DNA from: Heligmosomoides polygyrus polygyrus
Taxonomy: Eukaryota; Nematoda; Chromadorea; Rhabditida; Heligmosomidae
NCBI GenBank assembly: GCA_947396885.1
Contig: OX377204.1
Coordinates: 52,625,139 to 52,689,138 of the forward strand
Direction: 5' to 3'
Length of the DNA stretch: 64,000 nucleotides
In this document: piece after piece, positions 10,719 to 21,119 of the stretch
Layout of the letters: every line of letters starts with the position of its first letter
Numbering within the stretch: position 1 is the stretch's first letter
Program-made: the position numbers and the translations under genes
The notes under the pieces: model-generated
What the model saw: the letters and a program-made list of their open reading frames with translations, nothing else
The model's database searches: none
Told to the model about the DNA's origin: nothing

Positions 10719-10780
10719 TTTTATTTGATTTAGAGTGTAAATGCCGGCGGAGTGGCATTTACACTCTAAATCAAATAAAA
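10719..10780. repeat. Perfect hairpin, 27-bp arms, 8-nt loop
   Basis: Bases 10719-10745 pair perfectly with 10754-10780; the loop is GGCGGAGT. It follows the recurrent block about GCGCCATGCACTCGAAAAG (10670) seen in several MITE-like copies, so it probably forms one end of such an element. Confidence 0.9.
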
Positions 10781-10809
10781 TGTAACAGGAATCAGCGGAG
10801 GTAACAGGA

Positions 10810-11463
10810 ATGAGCTGTCACCCCGCCCTTTAAACAGAGACGTGGCAAATGTCAGCTTCTCCACTATCTCGTAAGGCAGCCACTGGACTCTCGAGCAAGC
10901 CAAGAGGGTTGGGGGTGGGCGGCCGAGCGGGACGAGGAGGTAGAACGCTCGACCCCCGTAAATGCCAATTACATGAACCACCAAGTTGGGGATCCAAGCG
11001 ATAAGTAGGAAGCATGAGTGGGCCGGAGAGACTAATTCATGCCCTCAACACAACGAACTTTGAATAGGAGAATCCCGAACACAGCGGAGGTTACCGGAAT
11101 GAGCTGTCACCTCGGCCGGAGCACACAGGCGGCAGAACCGTACCCCGCAGCAACACAATTGCAGCAGCACCCTAGGATACTGCAGGTCCACTAATTGAAC
11201 GGTATCAAGGACAGGAGCCTTCAAGGGGCCAGCTCGAGGCAGCAGCCACCCAACACATGCGCGGACGGAGCCGCGGCGGCGGCGTATTTCGCAATGCCTC
11301 ACGTCTTCCTCGGCAACGGCGACTGCTCACCTCCCGGCGCTCCCCTTCGGAGAGGGAAGTCGAGATCGTGCCTCAAACTTGGGTGATTAAACCATTGAGT
11401 CCGCAAAGTTTACGAAGTTCCCCACGCTCACTTTGAGACAAAAAACCCTCCTCTATTATATAT
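10810..11463 (+). repeat. Dispersed repeat R, copy 1
   Basis: The first part (10815-10965, CGCCCTTTAAACAGAGACG through GAACGCTCGACCCCC) recurs at 54325-54470. The second part (10985-11463, from GATAAGTAGGAAGCATGAGT to CCTCCTCTATTATATATA) recurs in the same orientation at 16050-17243, with an extra 400 bp inside that copy. No inverted termini or coding frame was seen. The common sharp end at TCCTCTATTATATAT looks like an element boundary. Confidence 0.6.
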
Positions 11464-11904
11464 ATACTATATAGAGTATACGACCTTCATGTTTTGCTGC
11501 TGATTTTTGGCGGGATCCATGGCTAGAAGGAGAGCGAACCTTCACAACTGTCGACATAAGTGGGGTAGCGCCATTAACGAGCATCCCATGACAGCACGAG
11601 TCCACAAGAAAGTCTCCATTCGTAGTCAGCTGACATGTGCCACACATGCACAAGGAAGAACAGCTGATTGGTGCGCAAGTCTCCACTGCCCTCGAGAGGA
11701 TTCAACTAGATGCGCTGATGATGGCAGGCAGGTGGCTACTGCAGTCCCAACAGGTCACCGTCATTGGTATTTAAATGCATCTGCTGAGTCGACCTTTTAA
11801 AAATTGTCAGCCATAGAAGGATAGGAGTGGTGGGTAGGAGTATCTGCGAAAAGTCTGTCACGATGATTCGCCGTAACGTGGATTTACGCTCTTCTGACTG
11901 AACA
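11464..11904. other. Gene-free stretch, nothing recognised
   Basis: One open frame at 11507-11800 has no recognisable motif, and I see no repeat shared with the rest of the window. Confidence 0.35.
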
Positions 11905-12043
11905 ATTACCATTGGGCGGAGCCGGCGACCGACGCTGGAGTGTGCGGGCCACGCCAGGCTAGCCGGCTCCGCCGGCGTCGGGTATGGCGGGCCACGCTAG
12001 GGACGTAGCCCAACCTAGCTACGGATTATACCTTTGTCCTTTT

Positions 12044-12195
12044 CGAATTTCGAATGTTCGAATTTCGAATATTCGACTATTCGAAGAATATCCAATATTC
12101 GAATTATTCGTTTATTCGAATATTCGAGAAAGACCAATATTCGAATTATTGATTTATTCGAATATTCGAAGGCTTCGAATTTCGAATATTCTTTA
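12044..12195. repeat. TTCGAA/GAATATTC array 1
   Basis: The sequence is almost entirely built of TTCGAA, TTCGAATATTCGAA and short spacers. It is low-complexity and self-complementary, which explains the open frames of repeated Arg-Ile-Ser-Asn codons. Similar arrays lie at about 14900, 41295, 43942 and 57537. Confidence 0.85.
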
Positions 12196-12333
12196 TCAAT
12201 CTCTTAACAAGTTAATGGCACTCCTTTTCGAAAAGCAGGGAATTGTGACCTATTGATAAGAACGGTGTTTTGTTTCGCGCGTCATTCAAAGTGGGCGAAT
12301 TGTGTGTATGCAATCTGACAAGGGAAGGGCCTG

Positions 12334-12575
12334 GAGCGTATGTCTGAAAGGGGAGAGCGAGTCATACAGAGAGAATCCCCACCCCTCAGTTAGTGTAAAG
12401 ATGGGTTTATTTTTGACAAGTCGTTAAACACAAGGAGTAGGGAGTCTGTTACAATATAATTCATGGGTATTGTACGCCCGACAAGTGGCTCGGAGCGCAG
12501 TGGATAGAGACGTTGTTTCATGGGTGGGAGGTCGGGGATTCGATTCTCCTGCTCTGCTGCGTTTTTGCATTTCAT
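12334..12575 (+). mobile_element. SINE-B copy, tRNA-derived
   Basis: A 5' segment beginning AGCGTATGTCTGAAAGG is followed by GAATCCCCACCCCTCA, then a tRNA-like part with box A GGCTCGGAGCGCAGTGGATA (12489) and box B GGGGATTCGATTCTCC (12533). The inverted copy at 13680-13975 shares all of these blocks. No protein is encoded. It could be a tRNA-derived MITE-like unit rather than a true SINE, since the tRNA-like part is not at the 5' end. Confidence 0.55.
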
Positions 12576-12905
12576 ATGTTTGGTTGAGAGTTGAACGATT
12601 CTGACATCTATACCATTTTCAGATGTTTTTGCCTAATTTTCCAGCTGTACGCCGTGGAGAGTAAATTTCTTGCCACTTGTTTATTACTGACCGGTTTTCT
12701 AACCACAAGGCAATGAGAAAGCTACTCAATGACGTATAAGCGTTCAACACAGTGATGCACAGGCTCAAAGTGCATGAAACAGAAGAACCGCTCACAATCG
12801 GGCAGCGTATAAAAGCGACAGGCTCCTCACAGGTATACCAGCGACACCACCTTCAATGTCATTATAACAAATCCGTTCTCCTTCAGCTACTCGCAGCTTC
12901 GACAT

Positions 12906-13649
12906 CTACCTTAAGGATGTTGTCCCGCTTTTGAAGGTGAAAAGCAGGGTCGTGCACAATGACGTGGGAGTGAAATCATTCCACTCGAAAACGTTATCAT
13001 ATGTCCACTGCTTACTCGCCTCTCCACGTCGGTTCATCAGTTCATCTTGCGGATTCCAATCCTCGTCTTCCACCACATCCAGCTGTTCGTCTTCGTCAAC
13101 TTCAAGTTGACGTGCTTCGAAGTCCTTGAGTATGCTGGCCATCCATTCGGCCAGCTTGATTTCTTCCCTCGAAGGTTCCTTGCCTAAAGGTGGGCCACAC
13201 TTCAGCGTAAGCAGGTGGATCACCACTCCAGCATCGGCGGACATTGTTGATGTTAGGTTTTAGGAAACCTTCAGCAGACCTCTGATTTCCAGTTGACAGG
13301 CAGACATGAGGGAAAGAGTGTATCGATGCCGTTTAGCTTAATTTGCGGGATCCGCACACCTCGTTGCTCATTTTAACCACTTGCGACACCACTCTCGATT
13401 CCTGGTCTTTGAAAATCCGAGCAGCATGGTTTTCCCGAGGTCATCGGTCCATCTAGGGAAACAAACTGTGAGGAACTTGTAGCCTTTATACGCCGTCCGT
13501 ATTGTGACCAGTGCTTCTTCTTCATGCACGTTGTGCCTGCGTATCACTGATGTTGAACGTTTATACATCATTATGTTGAACACCACTGCATGCAGCTGGA
13601 AAAATGAGTAGAAAATCTCTGAAAAGGTATAGACGTGAGAATCCATCAA
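12906..13649 (-). CDS. Two adjacent minus-strand open frames of unknown family
   Basis: Between the inverted arms lie two minus-strand frames in tandem. The upstream one (13649-13368) ends in a basic, aromatic segment (KFLTVCFPRWTDDLGK, then KTRNREWCRKWLK). The downstream one (13244-12906) begins MSADAGVVIHLLTLKCGPPL and has an acidic middle (EVDEDEQLDVVEDEDWNPQD). They are separated by about 120 bp with a stop and could be two exons or one broken frame. Their amino-acid make-up looks more like protein than most frames here, and their position between inverted repeats suggests cargo or a decayed transposase. I do not recognise the family, and they may not be genes. Confidence 0.3.
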
Positions 13650-13679
13650 ATCTCAACAATCAGTTGGAAAGCAAAAGTG

Positions 13680-13975
13680 CAGCAGCGTAGGAGAATTGGT
13701 ACCCTCGATCTCCCTCGCATAAAGCAACGTCTCTATCCACTGCGCTGCGACCCGCTTGCGGCAGAGGCATCGCGGGCATAGAAGACCGCCGAACTCGTGA
13801 GGCGCCGATTACATTGTAACTACAAAACCTCCCTACTCCTTGGGTCTAGCGACTTTGCAAAGAATAAACACATTTTTATACTAATTGAGGGGTGGGGATT
13901 CTCCCTATATGACTCGCTCTTCCCGTTCAGACATACGCTTCAGACACTTCCCTTGTTAGTCGACGCGAGATAAGC
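13680..13975 (-). mobile_element. SINE-B copy, reverse orientation
   Basis: This is the inverted counterpart of 12334-12575. In reverse it reads AGCGTATGTCTGAACGGG, ATCCCCACCCCTCAATTA and CGCAGCGCAGTGGATAGAGA. It carries an extra segment of about 50 bp (GCGCCTCACGAGTTCGGCGG and onward) missing from the left copy. Confidence 0.55.
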
Positions 13976-14899
13976 GCGGGCAAACGCGGACCTCCGCTGC
14001 GTCCCTGCTTTCTTCGAACGCCATCGAGCGTCCTGCGGCCAGTCACGTGAGTCGGCGAATAACAAATGAATCGGGTTATGGCTGTTCAATAACGCTTTTG
14101 CCTTCGGTATACTACGGGAGGATCTCCGTTTTGTATTTCTACCCCACGTACAACGACGGAACGATTAAAGCCGGAAGGAGCCCTGGTAGGGAGGTAGCAC
14201 ATTCTGGAGCCTGGGAAGCTCCTGCTTTCTGCCAGCAAAGATATTAAAGAAGAGAGTACAAGCAAGCAGAGTAAGAGCAAGCAAGCGCTATGGAGTATAA
14301 GAGCCAGTAATACTCCGTTTCCTATGAAAGCTAGTCATCCACATTTTCGCAATAACACTACCCAAGTCGTAGCGTCTTAGCAGATTAGGTTACAACCAAG
14401 GACTTCGGGTCCGTTTGCTTACAAGTGAAGCGAAGCTCTTCAACGGAGCTAGAACACAGTCTGAACCATTCATGAGCCTCCGATGTGCGTTTTCTGCATC
14501 AGATCGCCTTTGTGTTACTTATTCGTCCGTGCTAGCCATTCTTTTACCACCAAGAAGCTTCAGTATAACCTAAGGAAAGACAGTAACCTATGTAGCAAGA
14601 TTTATAAAAGTCTAGGTCTGCCTATCCAAGGTGACTCTTTCTTCTCGGGGCACGAATTCTTAGGGAAGCAAAGGTGCTTCATTATACCTTTGTCACCGTC
14701 TTTTGGTCTCGTGAAGGGAATGGATGGAGCAGCCTTCGCGGCGCTTGAACAACGGCATCCTTTTCGCAATTAACCAACTGGTACAAGAGTAATGACAATC
14801 TGAAGACTTCGTATATGCCGCTCTGTCGAACGCAGTGGGTAATAAAAAAATAAGTAAATGTCAATCATTGCGTGACCACAATAAGTAAGGTGTTCACTT
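13976..14899. other. Unmatched part of the 11.9-15.2 kb block; no gene seen
   Basis: It contains several short open frames but no motif. The left half of the inverted block has no equivalent of it, so it is either an insertion or the part deleted on the left. Confidence 0.35.
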
Positions 14900-15180
14900 G
14901 ATTATTCGAATATTCGACAATTCGAAATTCGATTATTCGAAATTCAAAATTTTGAAAATCGAATAATATTCGATCATTCGAAGTTCGAAATTTTGAAAAT
15001 CGAATATTATTCGATCATTCGAAATTCGAAATTTTTCCCAAGGACAAAGGTATACTACGGATGCTTCCTCACCCAGCGTCGGTCGCCGGCTCGGCCGGCG
15101 CCGACGCTGGAGTGTGCGGGCCACGTCAGGCTAGCCGGCTTCGCCGGCAACCAACGCTGGGTAGGGGAGCATCCGTAGCG
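14900..15180. repeat. TTCGAA array 2 and GC-rich segment (right arm)
   Basis: The array at 14900-15035 is followed by CAAGGACAAAGGTATACTACG and by GACGCTGGAGTGTGCGGGCC (about 15102) with the inverted pair GCCGGCTCGGCCGGC. The last part matches 11915-11985 and the array matches 12044-12195, in opposite order. Confidence 0.7.
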
Positions 15181-15786
15181 TCGAGCTCGTTGAAGCTTGC
15201 GCCTACTCCAGACTGATTCCTAGCTTGGTACCCTCACTCAGTATAGCACGCAGAAGAATGTCCTCAGCACTCCTTCTTCATCTAGCGTTGAGGTCACAGC
15301 CTATTGCAGCTTGTCAAGCCTAAAGAAATGTCTGACACTTCTGTTCAGTCGTCGTGCTTCGAGCCGCTAGGTGTGGCGAATTCCGGAGGTGACTTCATTA
15401 CCCACTAATTTTGAGGGAACGCACGGGAAGAATTATTCCGAGAGCCTAGTGTATTCGAAAACTGGAGGTGGGACGGGAACTTGGTTTCCGCTGTTGGCGA
15501 ACCACTACAGACAGTGACTTATGCCTCCCTCCTTTATATATGTGGTGCGATTTTCTGTCTCTGATTTCCCTACCTCCAATGTGTCAGATGGAAATCGTAG
15601 TCGGTTCGGTTTGAGAGAAAATCTATAGCACCACTCAAATGATCGATAATATCGATCGATATCGACTGCCTGATCAAAACGCCCAATCTACTGTGGCTCC
15701 CGTCGGCCAACATAATCAGGCAACTCTAATACTGATAGGTTAGGGTTAGGTCTGAGAGAAAACCGATAGCACCACTGGTTATTTGA
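15181..15786. other. Gene-free stretch, degenerate repeats only
   Basis: GAGAGAAAATCTATAGCACC (15611) recurs as GAGAGAAAACCGATAGCACC (15752), and an ATCGAT-rich palindromic run lies at 15640-15666. Nothing coding was recognised. Confidence 0.4.
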
Positions 15787-16440
15787 TTGATAGCGTAAAT
15801 GCTTCTTACTTGAACCACCAAAGTGGGGATATGTGTGTTCCTCACTGTTGTATTTGTTGTTCAATTTCTGCTAGCAATCCAATAAAAATCGCTCAGCCGA
15901 AATAACTTCGAATGGGAGAATCTTACAGCCCGCAGCTAAGAAGCAAACATATAGCGTATTGAAAGATGAGATCGCGCCATGATATATGTGTTCCTCACTG
16001 TTGTATTTGTTGTTAAACTTACGCTATCAATAAATATCGCAACGTGTTAGAAGGGGGCCTAAGCGATAAATAGGAATCATGAGTGGGCGGGAGAAACTGT
16101 TGCATGCGTTCGACACAACGAACTTCGAATGGGAGAATCTTACTTACAGTCTAGCTAATAAGCAAACTAGCGCAATAAAAGACGAGATCGCTCCATGCCC
16201 TCGAAAAGTTCACCGCAGCTTTTAATCGACTGATAGTGTAAAAGCCACTTAATCACTAATCACAAAGGTGGGGTATGTATGTTCCTCACCGTTGTGTTTG
16301 TTGTTCAACTTCTGCACACGAATAAAAATCCAGCAGCTTCGAAGGGTGTAGAAAGTAGGAAGTTTATGTGGGCGGGAGAAACTGACGGGCTCAATCCAAC
16401 CAACTTAGAATGGGAGAATGTTACTTACAGCCTACAGAAT
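15787..16440 (+). repeat. Three degenerate tandem units of repeat R
   Basis: Each unit of roughly 200-250 bp contains ATGTGTGTTCCTCACTGTTG (15829, 15984, 16275), then AATAAAAATC-like sequence, then GAATGGGAGAATCTTAC, and in two units GAGATCGCGCCATG. The order of blocks is the same in all three. It is a tandem amplification of part of the dispersed repeat found at 10985-11100. Confidence 0.6.
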
Positions 16441-17243
16441 CAGGCGCAAAACGGCTCGGGTGGGTAGGGCTCGTCGTGTTAAGGGGTTGTCAGCCTCTTT
16501 AAGAAGCACACGAGCGTAGATATAAGTGCTACAACTAGCAGTGGGGTTCAAATAGGCTGCGGCGGGAGGGCCACGATGTAGGAACCCCCAATCCGTCGTT
16601 TTGTGTTGTATGAAATTGAAAATTATCAGCAGCACTGGTGCATTCTAGCCCTATGGTGAATCAAGTCAGTTCACTTCTGCTGTGAATGGTCATACATGTG
16701 CCTTCCCACCAAAGGGCATACTCTAACGTGTAGAGCGAGGAGCACTAGAATAGGGCCGCAGATTCTCACCACAACATTGACATCAGCTTAAAAGGCTCTC
16801 GAAGAGAAACAAAGTGAAACGGTGGCAAAGGCAGTAACGAAGAGCGGCAGTATGGATTAACACAGCAGGAACTGTTCTCAGAAAAGTGAAGGCGGAAGCT
16901 CGTACACATCAGAAGGTTATGCCCGAACACAGAGAAGGTAGCAAGAACAGGAATGAGCAGTGACCTCGACCATGCCACACAGGCAGCAGAGTTGTACCCT
17001 GCGGTAACACAACTGTAGCAGCAGCTAACTGCAAGCACTAATTGACCGGTAGCAAGGACAGGAGCCTTCAAGGGGGTCAGTTAGAGGCAGTGGCCACCCA
17101 ACACGTGTGCGGGCAGAGCCGCGTTCCGTCGGAGAGAGAAGTCGAGAACCTGCCTCAAACTTGGGTGATTAAACCATCGAACCCGCGGAGTTTACGAAGT
17201 TTCCCACGGTCACGTTGAGACAAAAAACCTTCCTCTATTATAT
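16441..17243 (+). repeat. Dispersed repeat R, copy 2, distal part
   Basis: Bases 16900-17243 match 11080-11463 (CCGAACACAG, AAGGACAGGAGCCTTCAAGG, CTGCCTCAAACTTGGGTGATTAA split between blocks, and the end CTTCCTCTATTATATAT). Bases 16450-16890 have no counterpart in copy 1. Confidence 0.6.
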
Positions 17244-17338
17244 ATTTGACCATACTGCGGTAACCGTCAACACTGCGACTAATGCACCTGCCGCTTCACC
17301 GGGAGTCCTTGACCACCTCTCCCTAAGATGTACCGCGT

Positions 17339-19015
17339 GCATAGCGCTATAAAGCATTCGGAAGAGAGTGATTTGCGCTATCAAATCATGTATTGCATTT
17401 CTTTTTATCATGAATTTTGTCAATTTTTAGGTCGTTAAAGTGAAAAGTGAAAAAGTGAAAAAGTAGCCATGTGCGCACTTGTTCTCTCCGCCTAAGTTTA
17501 GAATTTTTGCGCAGTTTTTTACAGCGTTTTGAAGACAATGTTCTGTGCTACAAAAATCCATGTTGGTCCTATTTGCCCACTTGTCCTTTATTGATTTTTA
17601 GGTCATCAAATTGGGGCGTCCGACTTTTCCGTCAGAACTTTTACCGAAACTCCTACTCTGTTGTAGGATTTTTTTGCTCAGTGTTATATATCGTTCGAAA
17701 GAGAATATCTTGCTCTTTAAGAATTTTGTCGCGTTTATTGGCTCATGCTGATTTCTTTCGAATATTAACAAAATTCCAAAAAGCGAAAAATCATCTTCAT
17801 CAACAACTTCTTTCCTTGTTCAGTCTGTCTTGCTCAATTTTATATGACGATTGATATGACACTCGAAAATGCATGTCTTGTTGTACCAGAATATATAATT
17901 TGTTATTGTCATTTAAATTTTCGCTAATTTTCAGGTCATCAAAATGGAGCGCCAGATCGAGAAGGATGAGCACTTTTGGCACCTTCTTCTCTTTGCTTTT
18001 AGTCAGGGTTCTAGTGCGGCTAAGGCACTAGAACCCTAGTTGACCATACAAACACCATTTTTCATCGCCAGTTACAATTCTGTCCAAAAATCGTTGAAAA
18101 TGTCCGTGTGATGAATGAACATCAAGAACCAGCGAGTAACGATTGATACCGGCCTGCTTATCCGTCATCATTCATCACACGGACATATTCAACGATTTTT
18201 GCACAGAATTGTAACTGTCAATGAAAAATAGTGTTTGTACGGTCAACCAGAGTTCTAGTGCCTTAGCTGCACTAGAACTCTGGTTGAAGGCAGAGAGAAG
18301 AAGGTGCCAAAAAAGCTCCCGTCGACCCGGTAATGCTCCATTTTGATGACCTGAAAATTAGCAAAAATTTTAATGGCGGGAGAACAAATCATATATCCTG
18401 GTAGAACAAGACATGCACTTTCGAGTGTCATATCACGCGTCATATAAAACTGAGCAAGACAGACTGAACGAGGAGTTGTTGGTAAAGATGATTTTTCTCT
18501 TTTTGGAATTTTGTTGATATTTGACAGAAATCAGCATGAGCCAATAAACGCGACACAAATTCTTATAGAGCAAGACGTTCTTTTTCGAACGACATGTAAC
18601 CCTGACCAAGAAAGTCCTACCACAGAGCAGGAGTTTCCTAAAAGTTCGGAAAGAAAAGTCGGACGTCCCAATTTGATAGCCTAAAATTCAATAAAAGACA
18701 AGTGAGCAAATAGGACCAACAAGTATCCTTGTAGTACAGAAATTGTCTTCCAAATGCTATGAAAAACTGCGCGAAAATTCCAAACCTAAGCGGATAGAAG
18801 CGACTGCGCAGATGTCCACTTTTTCCCTTTTTCACTTTTCACTTTAACGGCCAAAAAGTTGGCAAAATTCAGGATGAGAAAAGAAATGCAACACATGATC
18901 TGATAGAGCAAATCATTCTCTTTTGAAGGCTTTATAGCGCTATGCAAGAGACCGACAGCGAAATCAGCAATTAATCGTTGAAAAACAAACGGCGGAGGCT
19001 TATGGGACAACCTAA
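17339..19015. mobile_element. Fold-back element FB2, mariner-derived, left end lost
   Basis: This is a second copy of the FB1 family. The right end carries TTAGGTTGTCCCATAAGCC read in reverse from 19015, followed by TA. The left arm begins abruptly at GCATAGCGCTATAAAGC (17339), about 83 bp short of the expected terminus, so that end was deleted. The arms contain the same 145-bp-like blocks and the start of a mariner transposase, on the plus strand from ATG 17944 (MERQIEKDEHFWHLLLFAFS, then QGSSAAKA) and on the minus strand near 18340. It is incomplete and cannot be mobilised through its left end. Confidence 0.7.
18005..18286. repeat. Centre of FB2: two small hairpins and transposase core fragments
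   Basis: Hairpin 1 (18005-18037) has 13-bp arms and loop GGCTAAG; hairpin 2 (18244-18286) has 18-bp arms and loop CTTAGCT, the inverse of the first. Both mark the point, just after the codons for QGSSAAK, where the transposase reading frame turns back on itself. Between them are a minus-strand TGDEKWCLYGQL (about 18040-18095) and a plus-strand, mutated copy of the same block (about 18190-18240, TVNEK followed by a stop). Confidence 0.75.
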
Positions 19016-19040
19016 TACATCTGCAGGACATCGCCGATTT

Positions 19041-19714
19041 GGGCACTAGTTAAAAGTTCCGACCCCACCGACACGACTTCGGTCGAAAAAATTTTTCCGC
19101 TTAAACTTTGTCTAGGGGGTTTATTTGGGGTGCTGATCACGAATCTGACGTCCCTTTTTCACGGTTCGGTCGGAGACCACCCATACCGTAAGCAAGGGTG
19201 GTGCAGGGCAGTGTCACCAATTTTGCTGAAACATTGTCTAGGGGGTTATTTGGGGTGCTGATCACGAATCTGGCATCCAACATCCATACTTCTCAACCAT
19301 TCTTGGAAAGCAGAGCTGTCCAGGTCAAGCTTCTCATACAAATCCTCCAATCTGAAGTCACACATTTCGGCTTGACGTCGATTCCTTTGGAGAGCTTGAA
19401 GTGCCATGTTTGTAGCGTATTAAACGAACGACTCGAAACAGCAGCTACTGTTTTTTTCCCGCCAATATCGCGGATTTCGTAACTCGATGAACCGATCGCT
19501 TAGCTATACCAATGTCTACCAGTCGTCACCGGCAGAAACTTTAAGAATGTAATCCTTTGCCTTCCTGCATCTATATTATCCAGCCGAGTCGTGAAAAGTG
19601 TATGTCAGATTGTGATCAGCACCCCAAGTAAGCCCACCCCTAGACAAAGTTAAACGAAACATTTTTTTCGACGGAAGTCGTGTCGGTGGAGTCGAAACTT
19701 TTAATTAGTGCCCC
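19041..19714. mobile_element. Fold-back family C, copy 1
   Basis: The left end GGCACTAGTTAAAAGTTCCG and the following block (GTCGAAAAAATTTTTCCGC, then CTAGGGGGTTTATTTGGGG and GCTGATCACGAATCTGAC) are repeated in reverse at 19605-19713. The 100-bp arms are about 90% alike. The block CTAGGGGG..TTATTTGGGGTGCTGATCACGAATCTG appears twice in the left half. No open frame of note. It starts 26 bp after the end of FB2. Related copies are at 24394-25271 and, as a fragment, at 20708-20787. Confidence 0.7.
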
Positions 19715-19882
19715 AATTTGTTGTGTTTTGAATGTATATTTGGCTATACAATCACTTGCTATGGGCAATGGTAGCGCATTTACATTTAGATCAGCTTATC
19801 AAAAAGGGAAAGCTTCTTTAGTGACCAAAAAAGCTATCAGCTTTTGCCTATCCGCAGGCACTCATACGGAGAGTCGCCGCTA

Positions 19883-20022
19883 TTAGGCCTTGTTTAGTGC
19901 GCGCGCGACGCGCTACGTGATGCCATGTGTAGTGGTCGAATTGATCAGTCGCGTCGCTCGATCAATTTGGCCACTACGCATGCATCGCGTCGCGCGTCGC
20001 GTGCACACTAAACAAGACCTTA
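19883..20022. mobile_element. PIF/Harbinger (Tourist)-like MITE
   Basis: The left terminus GGCCTTGTTTAGTGCGCGCG and right terminus (GGTCTTGTTTAGTGTGCACG in reverse) are flanked on both sides by TTA. A 3-bp TTA/TAA duplication with a GGCCTTGTTTAG-type terminus is the hallmark of Tourist-like elements. It is 140 bp long, very GC-rich and non-coding. Confidence 0.7.
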
Positions 20023-20181
20023 GGCCTCTGTTATACTCGGGAGCATGTGCGGAACGTCCGCGGACCAATGGTGCACGGCGGAGGCGGGCGTGGCGAGGCG
20101 CGGCGATTGGCCAGATGAGGAGTCTCGGCGCGATTCCCGCCCTTCCGCGGATGCTCCCGCGGGAGTATAACATAGGCCTTA
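20020..20181. mobile_element. Tourist-like MITE, second family, copy 1
   Basis: Termini GGCCTCTGTTATACTCGGGA and GGCCTATGTTATACTCCCGC (right end in reverse), flanked by TTA, one of which is shared with the preceding MITE. The interior (ACGTCCGCGGACCAATGGTG and onward) is nearly identical to the copy at 26313-26478 in a pyc-1 intron. A partial third element (TTAGGCGCCTGTTATACTCC) begins at 20178. Confidence 0.75.
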
Positions 20182-20707
20182 GGCGCCTGTTATACTCCCG
20201 CCGCGCTCCGAATTTGATGCGCCGCTGCGCGATTGCAGTTAAAAAGGGGAGCATCAGCGACGCGCGGCGACCAATTTCTACGTACTACGGTCCGTGTGTA
20301 TAGCGGATGAGGGAGGAGACGGTCCATGAGTCACTGAAGAACCAAAACATGAAGGATTCGTCCGGCTGATCAGCATCTTGTCAATGTTAGGGGTGGGATT
20401 TCTGTGGGGAGCGACGAAAATTCTCTTAAAGCTGGGGTCGAAGTCGTCTGCCCAACCTATGGTTGAAATTGTTGACTGTGGTATTGAGTCGAATCCCCTG
20501 CAAAGCAAATGACACTAAACGACTCTTTATTTTGCAACATGTGCGGGTTCAGAAGTAAAATTGCTGGAAGGTACTCATTGTCGAGAATCACTCAGAATTC
20601 TCTCTCATATGGCCATTGCGAGGTCATTGTGCATAAACATATCTTTAGCGTAGTAGGTAAAACTTCGTGAATGTTAACAGATCTCCATTCTTTTCCTAGG
20701 CTACGGA

Positions 20708-20922
20708 GGGGGTATTTAGGGTGCTCTTCCTAGCACCCTAAGTATCCCCCCTGGAAGAAGTTTGGTCAAAAAATTTTTTCGACCTCTGGGGCCGTATGCT
20801 ACTCTCCCCAACCGTCCCCGGCCGGGTATGACTCCGCCCACATCTCCGGTATGCACATCATGCGCCATCGATTTTTCCCGCCGTCCCCGTCCCCGAGTCG
20901 GGCGAGAATAGCATACGGCCCC
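20708..20922. mobile_element. Fold-back C fragment followed by a GGGGCCGTATGC MITE
   Basis: Bases 20708-20787 include a hairpin (GGGTATTTAGGGTGCT against AGCACCCTAAGTATCCC) and TTTGGTCAAAAAATTTTTTC, as in family C. Bases 20788-20922 are bounded by GGGGCCGTATGCTACTCTCC and its reverse counterpart, a 20-bp inverted terminus, with a GC-rich interior. Confidence 0.6.
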
Positions 20923-21119
20923 TGGAGTCCTGAAAGTGCCATAATTTCGCTACACCCTTTTTGTTCTGCCGGTTGGGGAACCAAAGCAAAGCGGACATAG
21001 CAAAACTTTTCATCTCGGTGGTGAATCCCCCACTCCACACCGAGTCTGCCGCAGCTCATCGCGCCGCGCCGCGTCCTTTCCTCTAGCGACGCGATTCGTC
21101 GAACACCGTAAATTCAAAT

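Larger units (their letters stand above)
11905..12575 (+). repeat. Left arm of a nested inverted-repeat block
   Basis: The arm contains, in order, a GC-rich segment (GACGCTGGAGTGTGCGGGCC, then AGGCTAGCCGGCTCCGCCGG, 11929-11980), a TTCGAA array (12044-12195) and SINE-B (12334-12575). The same three parts appear in reverse order and opposite orientation at 13680-15180, so the block 11905-15180 is a large imperfect palindrome, asymmetric because about 0.9 kb of unrelated sequence sits only in the right half. Confidence 0.6.
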
